Source: Paenibacillus sp. J5C2022 (GTDB lineage Bacteria; Bacillota; Bacilli; Paenibacillales; Paenibacillaceae). From it: 64,000 bases of DNA. The translations under genes were made by a program, and so were the position numbers. The notes under the pieces were generated by a model. The model made no database searches and had not been told where the DNA came from. It saw only the letters and a program-made list of their open reading frames with translations. Below, piece by piece: positions 59,316 through 64,000 of the stretch; positions within the stretch are counted from its first letter, which is position 1; each line of letters opens with the position of its first letter. The DNA lies in assembly GCF_025567625.1 (NCBI RefSeq), contig NZ_JAOQJC010000004.1, positions 62,001 through 126,000 on the forward strand, written 5' to 3'.

Positions 59316-60149
59316 ATGGGAATGATGGTTGTGTTTTGGAGTCCCTTCCCCGGCCAGGCCGGAACGACGACCAGCCTGCTTGCGGCAGCGACATGTATGG
59401 GGCTGGAATATTCGTCGCGAATGCTACTCCTCGGCCTTTTGCGAGAGGAGGATGAGGCGGTGCAGCGCGCCTTTTACACGCCGGAAAAAAATCCATCCCC
59501 CTTGCCGGATATCGGCATGGATGCGCTATTGCGGCTGCTGCAAAACCGCAAGCTGGAGGCGAGTATGCTGCGAGATTATGCGCAGCCGCTGCTCCGGGAA
59601 CGGCTGGATGTGCTTCACGGCTCGGCGAAGGCAAGCGCAGGGTTTGCCGGCATGGCAGAGCGCTGGCTGGAGCCGCTTTTAGACACCGCTAGGCGCGCCT
59701 ACGATTTAGTGCTGCTGGACGGCGGTAGCGGAACCGCTCCGGGCTGGCGGGAGGAGCTGCGGAATTGGGCGGATATCCTCGTCGTTTGCCTGCCGCAGAA
59801 TCGCTTGCTGCTGGAGCGCTTTTTTCAATCGCCGGAAAGTGAGCTACTCAGCGCTCGGAAAGCAATGTTTGTGTTTGGACAGTTCGATCCGGCCTCGTCC
59901 CTGACCATTACTAACCTCCAACGTCGATTTCGTTGGCAGCAACCGGCCTTTCCGGTCATGCACAATACGGGCTGGTTGGATGCAGTGCAGCATGGGGAGG
60001 CGATTCCGTACTGGTTTCGCAATCGCAAGACTATGCGCCAGCATGAGAACCATCGCTTTGTCCGTCAGGTAAGGGCGCTGGCGCATGCGCTGATCGAAGG
60101 CGTAGGCATGAATCAGCCTTTGTTCGGCGGCAAGGAGGATAAGCCATGA
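59316..60149 (+). CDS. TadZ/CpaE-like protein with altered P-loop
   Basis: A 277-residue protein. VVFWSPFPGQAGTTTSLLAA (residues 5-24) takes the place of the Walker A (PGQAGTTT without the signature lysine). The Walker B region is AYDLVLLDGGSGTAPGW. GAAAGGAG lies eight bases before ATG 59316; the longer frame from 59238 lies inside the preceding gene. It overlaps the CpaF gene by four bases. Together with the preceding protein it resembles a diverged pair of CpaE/TadZ localisation factors. Confidence 0.62.
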   Translation: MGMMVVFWSPFPGQAGTTTSLLAAATCMGLEYSSRMLLLGLLREEDEAVQRAFYTPEKNPSPLPDIGMDALLRLLQNRKLEASMLRDYAQPLLRERLDVLHGSAKASAGFAGMAERWLEPLLDTARRAYDLVLLDGGSGTAPGWREELRNWADILVVCLPQNRLLLERFFQSPESELLSARKAMFVFGQFDPASSLTITNLQRRFRWQQPAFPVMHNTGWLDAVQHGEAIPYWFRNRKTMRQHENHRFVRQVRALAHALIEGVGMNQPLFGGKEDKP

Positions 60150-62008
60150 TGACGCTATTGAACACCTTGATTGTCATTTCCTTGCTGCTCCTGGCCGTTT
60201 TCTTTCTTTATTTGCGCATGAGCCGCCGTCTGCCGGAGGGAACAACGGAAGAAACGGCATATACGCTGGAGGCGATGAAGGCGTTCGTCAAAGACACGTT
60301 GCACGAAATGACAACAAGCCATCTCAGCGATTTTGGCTTGTCTGAGGAGGAGTATCGCCGCCGCAAGAACAAGCGGGCAGAGCTAAAGAAGGCGCTTCGC
60401 GGCTGCACCTCAGGCGACTTGCGGGACAAGGAATACGTGAAGCAAGTGATCGCCGATTTGCTGATGCAGCAATACGAATTGGACGATGCGCATCTGAATC
60501 TGCTGCTGCCGTTTCACAATCCGGATGCGCTCACCGCCCAGGATCAGTTCGACATCCTGCTGGATCGCTACAAGCAGCAATTCGGGCTGCGGGCATTGGA
60601 GCAAATACTTCAGGCGTATGAGTTGGATCGGCAACGCTTCGATGAGGACGGGCAACTTGAGGCATACCGGATTTCGACGGCAGAGATCCGGGACATCTAC
60701 GCTAAGGAATCGCCCTCCTTGCAGACCGAAGACAAGCTTCGCATTGTCGTGCAGCGAATTTATCAGCATTACAAGGGCTTTAGCGTCATCGACGAGCTGC
60801 GCGATATGCGGATCGACGGTGTGTCCGGGGGCGTATCCGGGCTGCCGCCACTGATGTGGGAGGGCGAATGGGCGCTGGAGGAGGAGGTACAGTGGCAGGC
60901 GCTTCCTCGTTCGCACGATAGTGTCTGGCTGTTTTACAAGGGCAAGTCCATTCATTTGAGCTTCCTGTCGTTTGGCTCGGAGCAGGAACTGCGCCGCGTC
61001 TGCCAAATCATCTACAAGCACAATTTTCCCGGCCAACTATCCGAAGCAAATGGCTATAAGGTCAATGAAATGGGCGATGGCTCCCGCGTCGTCGTATTGC
61101 GCCCCCGGTTTTCAGAATCGTGGGCTTTTTTTGTGCGCAAATTTGATGTGCAGAGCGCCACGCTAGAGCAACTGATTCAGGACGAAAACGCGGAATTGCC
61201 GATTGGACTCATCCGCTATCTGGTGGCAGGCGCACGGATTACGGCGATCACCGGCGCTCAAGGCAGTGGCAAGACAACCCTGCTAATGGCGATGGTGCGC
61301 CATATTCCAGCGGTGCTGCCGATTCGGGTACAGGAAATGAGCTTTGAGCTGCAACTGCGCAAGATTTACCCGAACCGCAACATTGTCAGCCTGCGTGAGA
61401 CGGAAACGATTACTGGCCAGCAAGGGCTGGATATTCAGAAGAAGACGGACGGCTCGGTGAACATTTTGGGTGAGGTAGCGACCGACCCGGTTGCAGCCTG
61501 GATGGTGCAGATGGCGCAAGTCGCTTCCCTTTTTACACTGTTCACCCATCACGCCAAAACGTTCCGCGATTTGGTGCTGTCGCTGCGTAATTCGCTGCTT
61601 AAAACCGGCGTGTTCAGCAGTGAGCGCATTGCGGAGCAGCAGGTTGTCAGCGTGATCAATTTTGATATTCACCTGCGCCGTGACTTGGATGGTAAGCGTT
61701 ATATCGAACGGATTACGGAATGTGTGCCGGAACCACAGGAGGCAGATTACCCGGCTGAGTTTAGCGGCAAGATGACCAAGGATGTGCGGGTGGCTGCTTT
61801 TATGGACACGGTGCTGGAGTTTTTTAGACGTTCGACGGATCGCCCACTGTACGCCGCGAGGAATCTGATCGAGTTTCGGGACGGACGGTATGTCACCGTT
61901 CATCCACTGTCCGAGCAAAGTCGCCGGGACATGACAACCTACTTGAGTGGCCCGGATCAAGCGGTCTTTGATGCCTTTCTGGCCAGCCATTGGGGGGATG
62001 CGCCATGA
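60146..62008 (+). CDS. CpaF/TadA-type secretion ATPase
   Basis: A 620-residue ATPase of the VirB11/CpaF group. An N-terminal membrane segment (about residues 4-22), unusual for CpaF, precedes a helical domain. The core has ITGAQGSGKTTLLMAMVRHI (about 370-389, Walker A), ELQLRKIYPNRNIVSLRETE (Asp-box region), ILGEVATDPVAAWMVQ (Walker B-like) and TLFTHHAKTF (His box). It drives assembly of Flp/Tad pili or DNA/protein transfer. Its start overlaps the TadZ-like gene, and its TGA overlaps the ATG of the next gene (ATGATG), so the module is one operon. Confidence 0.87.
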   Translation: MMTLLNTLIVISLLLLAVFFLYLRMSRRLPEGTTEETAYTLEAMKAFVKDTLHEMTTSHLSDFGLSEEEYRRRKNKRAELKKALRGCTSGDLRDKEYVKQVIADLLMQQYELDDAHLNLLLPFHNPDALTAQDQFDILLDRYKQQFGLRALEQILQAYELDRQRFDEDGQLEAYRISTAEIRDIYAKESPSLQTEDKLRIVVQRIYQHYKGFSVIDELRDMRIDGVSGGVSGLPPLMWEGEWALEEEVQWQALPRSHDSVWLFYKGKSIHLSFLSFGSEQELRRVCQIIYKHNFPGQLSEANGYKVNEMGDGSRVVVLRPRFSESWAFFVRKFDVQSATLEQLIQDENAELPIGLIRYLVAGARITAITGAQGSGKTTLLMAMVRHIPAVLPIRVQEMSFELQLRKIYPNRNIVSLRETETITGQQGLDIQKKTDGSVNILGEVATDPVAAWMVQMAQVASLFTLFTHHAKTFRDLVLSLRNSLLKTGVFSSERIAEQQVVSVINFDIHLRRDLDGKRYIERITECVPEPQEADYPAEFSGKMTKDVRVAAFMDTVLEFFRRSTDRPLYAARNLIEFRDGRYVTVHPLSEQSRRDMTTYLSGPDQAVFDAFLASHWGDAP

Positions 62009-64000
62009 TGCGGGAATGGCTCTCCCCCCTGCTTGGCGTTGCGACCGTTCTGTTTCTGATGGCAGTTGCGGCGTTCCTATGGCTATCCCGACGCGATTCA
62101 GACATTGCTGCCATTCGGCGTTACGAATCGCTGCGTAAGCCGGGACAAGCATCGCGCAAGCAAGCGATGTACAGTTTTCTGCAACAGTTGTACAGCGTGT
62201 GCGAGCAGGTACCGATCCTGCGCACCTATTTGCATCGTCTGCGCAAACGTCTCCTGATCGTTCGGCTTGGCGACGAGTGGAAGCTTCGGCTGGAGACGAT
62301 GAAATCAGCTTTGAGGGTCTGGAGTCTTCTGCTCTTAATCGTCATTCCGCTTGCTGTCATGGTAAGCGATCTGTTCACCTGGGGCATGCTGCTGCTCGGT
62401 CTATGGGTAGGACATGGCGTGTTGGCAGACATGGGCGTTCAGCGGCTGGAACTGCGCCTGCTCCGGCAGCTTCGCACGTTCTTCGGAGATATCCGCCATC
62501 ACTACCATCGGCATGGCATGGTGGAGGAAGCCATCTATGAGGCGGCGGACGGTGCCCCCTATGAAATGAGGCTGCATGGGCAGGAGTTATACGAGATGCT
62601 GACGGACAGCGATGCGGAGGACAAGCTAGCACAATATGTGGAGCTGGCTCCCAACCGTTATTTGCAAGGACTGGCCGGATTGTCTTACCTCATTAAAGAG
62701 CATGGCGATCGGCAAACCGAAACCGGCTCGGTGTACCTGAAAGGGCTGGAAAAGCTGTCCGTTGAGCTAAATCTAGAGCTACTGCGACGCGAGAAGCTGA
62801 GCTATTTGCTGCAAGGGCTGACGGTGATCGCACTGGTGCCGCTGCTCTTTACCCGTCCGATAGAAGCGTGGGCAAGCCACTTTTTTCCGTCGATGGACGC
62901 CTTCTACGCCGGGGCGCTCGGCTGGCTGGCAAAGTTAATCCTGCTCGTGGTCGTTTGGCTGTCCTATGTGCTGCTCCGCGCGCTGGCGGAGCTGGATCGT
63001 GGCGCGCGGCATACAAGCGGTAATCGTTGGGAAAAGCGTGTGTACGGCTGGTCTTTTGTACGCTGGATCTTGCAGCGGCTGGGGCCGGCTCCCGATTCGC
63101 GGGAAGAGGAGCGCGTGACTCGGCTGCTCAAGGATACGGCTTCACCGCTGCGGCTGGAATGGTTTTATGTGCAGCGCCTGGTCGCTGGAACATTGGCATT
63201 TGCTGCCGTTCTGGGGCTTTTCGTATCCATGCATGCAGCGGAACGGCATCAACTGCTATATGCGCCGGTCAAGCCGGGGATGCTGTTCGGGCAGTTGTCA
63301 GCTGAGGAAGAAGCCAAGGCGAAGGAAACTGCGGCACTGGATCGCCTGATTCTGGAGCAAGTAAAGGAGGTGAGGCCGCGCAACGAACACATCGTCATGC
63401 ACCTGCTCCGTCAGCAATCGGTTGGCGGGGAACAGGAGGAAGCACTGCGACTGACCGCGCGGCGGGTGATGGGGAAGCTGGAGCAACTGGAGCAGCCGTG
63501 GCTGCTGTGGTGGGAGGTGTTTCTGGCTCTTGCCGCAGGATGGGGTGGGTATGCGCTGCCCGTCGGCATCCGGTTGTTTGAGCGGCGAACGAGGCGGATG
63601 GAGATGAAGCACGAGGTCGATCAACTGCAAGCGGTAATCGCCATGCTGGCAGGGATGGAGCGCATGTCGGTAGAACAACTGCTGATCTGGATGGAGCAGT
63701 TTGCCCGAGTGTTCAAGGAGCCCCTGCAGGTATGCTTGCTCCACTTTGAACAGGGGGAGGAGCAGGCGCTGGCGCAGCTCAAGGAGGATGCGCCGTTTTT
63801 GCCGTTCGTGCGAACGGTGGAGAAGTTGGAGCTGGCTTCGCAGCATTTGACGATCCGTCAGGCGTTCGATGATCTCGAAGCGGAACAGGCCTTTGCGCGG
63901 GAGCAACGCAAGCAGGAGTACGAGCAGTTGATTGAGCAAAAGGCAGGTTGGGGGCACTGGATTGGCTTTACCCCTTTGATGACGCTAATCTTCGGGTATT
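62005..64000 (+). CDS. TadB/TadC-like (T2SSF) membrane protein, partial at window end
   Basis: A frame open from ATG 62005, overlapping the CpaF stop (ATGA), to the end of the window: at least 665 codons. It begins MMREWLSPLLGVATVLFLMA. Membrane segments lie near residues 9-29, 105-140, 270-290, 310-335, 395-412 and 495-515, and one begins at the window end (WIGFTPLMTLIFGY). The later part (AVIAMLAGMERMSVEQLLIW) resembles T2SSF domains of TadB/TadC. Normal TadB or TadC is about 300 residues, so this looks like a long or fused version. It would form the membrane platform for the CpaF ATPase. Confidence 0.75.
   Translation, partial: MMREWLSPLLGVATVLFLMAVAAFLWLSRRDSDIAAIRRYESLRKPGQASRKQAMYSFLQQLYSVCEQVPILRTYLHRLRKRLLIVRLGDEWKLRLETMKSALRVWSLLLLIVIPLAVMVSDLFTWGMLLLGLWVGHGVLADMGVQRLELRLLRQLRTFFGDIRHHYHRHGMVEEAIYEAADGAPYEMRLHGQELYEMLTDSDAEDKLAQYVELAPNRYLQGLAGLSYLIKEHGDRQTETGSVYLKGLEKLSVELNLELLRREKLSYLLQGLTVIALVPLLFTRPIEAWASHFFPSMDAFYAGALGWLAKLILLVVVWLSYVLLRALAELDRGARHTSGNRWEKRVYGWSFVRWILQRLGPAPDSREEERVTRLLKDTASPLRLEWFYVQRLVAGTLAFAAVLGLFVSMHAAERHQLLYAPVKPGMLFGQLSAEEEAKAKETAALDRLILEQVKEVRPRNEHIVMHLLRQQSVGGEQEEALRLTARRVMGKLEQLEQPWLLWWEVFLALAAGWGGYALPVGIRLFERRTRRMEMKHEVDQLQAVIAMLAGMERMSVEQLLIWMEQFARVFKEPLQVCLLHFEQGEEQALAQLKEDAPFLPFVRTVEKLELASQHLTIRQAFDDLEAEQAFAREQRKQEYEQLIEQKAGWGHWIGFTPLMTLIFGY

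Overview
The window looks like a Bacillota chromosome of the Paenibacillus type. Supporting signs are strong AGGAGG-like ribosome binding sites, a T-box in front of argS, a three-gene carbohydrate ABC transporter beside a membrane-bound AraC-type regulator, a DUF2975/YozG pair, and moderately high GC that drops sharply in one accessory block. The species assignment is inference.

Layout. (1) 1-16,013: an exopolysaccharide operon on the + strand. It has a Wzy-like membrane protein, four glycosyltransferases, a Wzx-like flippase, a polysaccharide pyruvyl transferase, a GDP-mannose pyrophosphorylase and a UDP-glucose dehydrogenase. It ends with two envelope proteins of unknown role. Two unrelated tandem arrays (21 copies of about 52 bp and 6 copies of 51 bp) interrupt the operon after glycosyltransferase genes. 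(2) 16,015-18,172: small accessory genes on the - strand: an XRE regulator, an Ltp-like protein, a 40-aa membrane peptide and a 31-aa toxin-like peptide whose predicted mRNA ends are complementary, then tRNA-Pro(GGG). (3) 18,513-44,244: ordinary chromosome: cysK, DUF2975/YozG, DUF817, a sugar ABC transporter with its regulator, an MFS exporter behind a short leader ORF, an M42 peptidase, a methyltransferase with a two-component system, a UvrD-like helicase, argS with a T-box, and an RlmD-type rRNA methyltransferase.

(4) 44,245-53,850: an AT-rich accessory island starting directly at the 3' end of the rRNA methyltransferase gene. It carries a small cysteine-rich protein, a GNAT-like protein and a PD-(D/E)XK-like protein, bounded by two diverged copies of a ~121-bp repeat. 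Then comes a complete Hachiman (HamA/HamB) antiphage pair. Convergent to it is a two-gene operon I cannot assign to any named system: a protein with a PD-(D/E)XK-like signature plus a 440-aa protein of unknown function. That operon is the best candidate here for an undescribed defence system.

(5) 54,840-64,000: higher GC again. ParA and ParB homologues and two small element-type genes are followed by a Tad/Flp-like secretion module: a CpaB-like SAF protein, two ParA/TadZ-like proteins with altered P-loops, a CpaF ATPase, and an unusually long TadB/TadC-like membrane protein that runs off the window. This is probably the body of an integrated mobile element. No integrase, relaxase or replication gene is visible inside the window.
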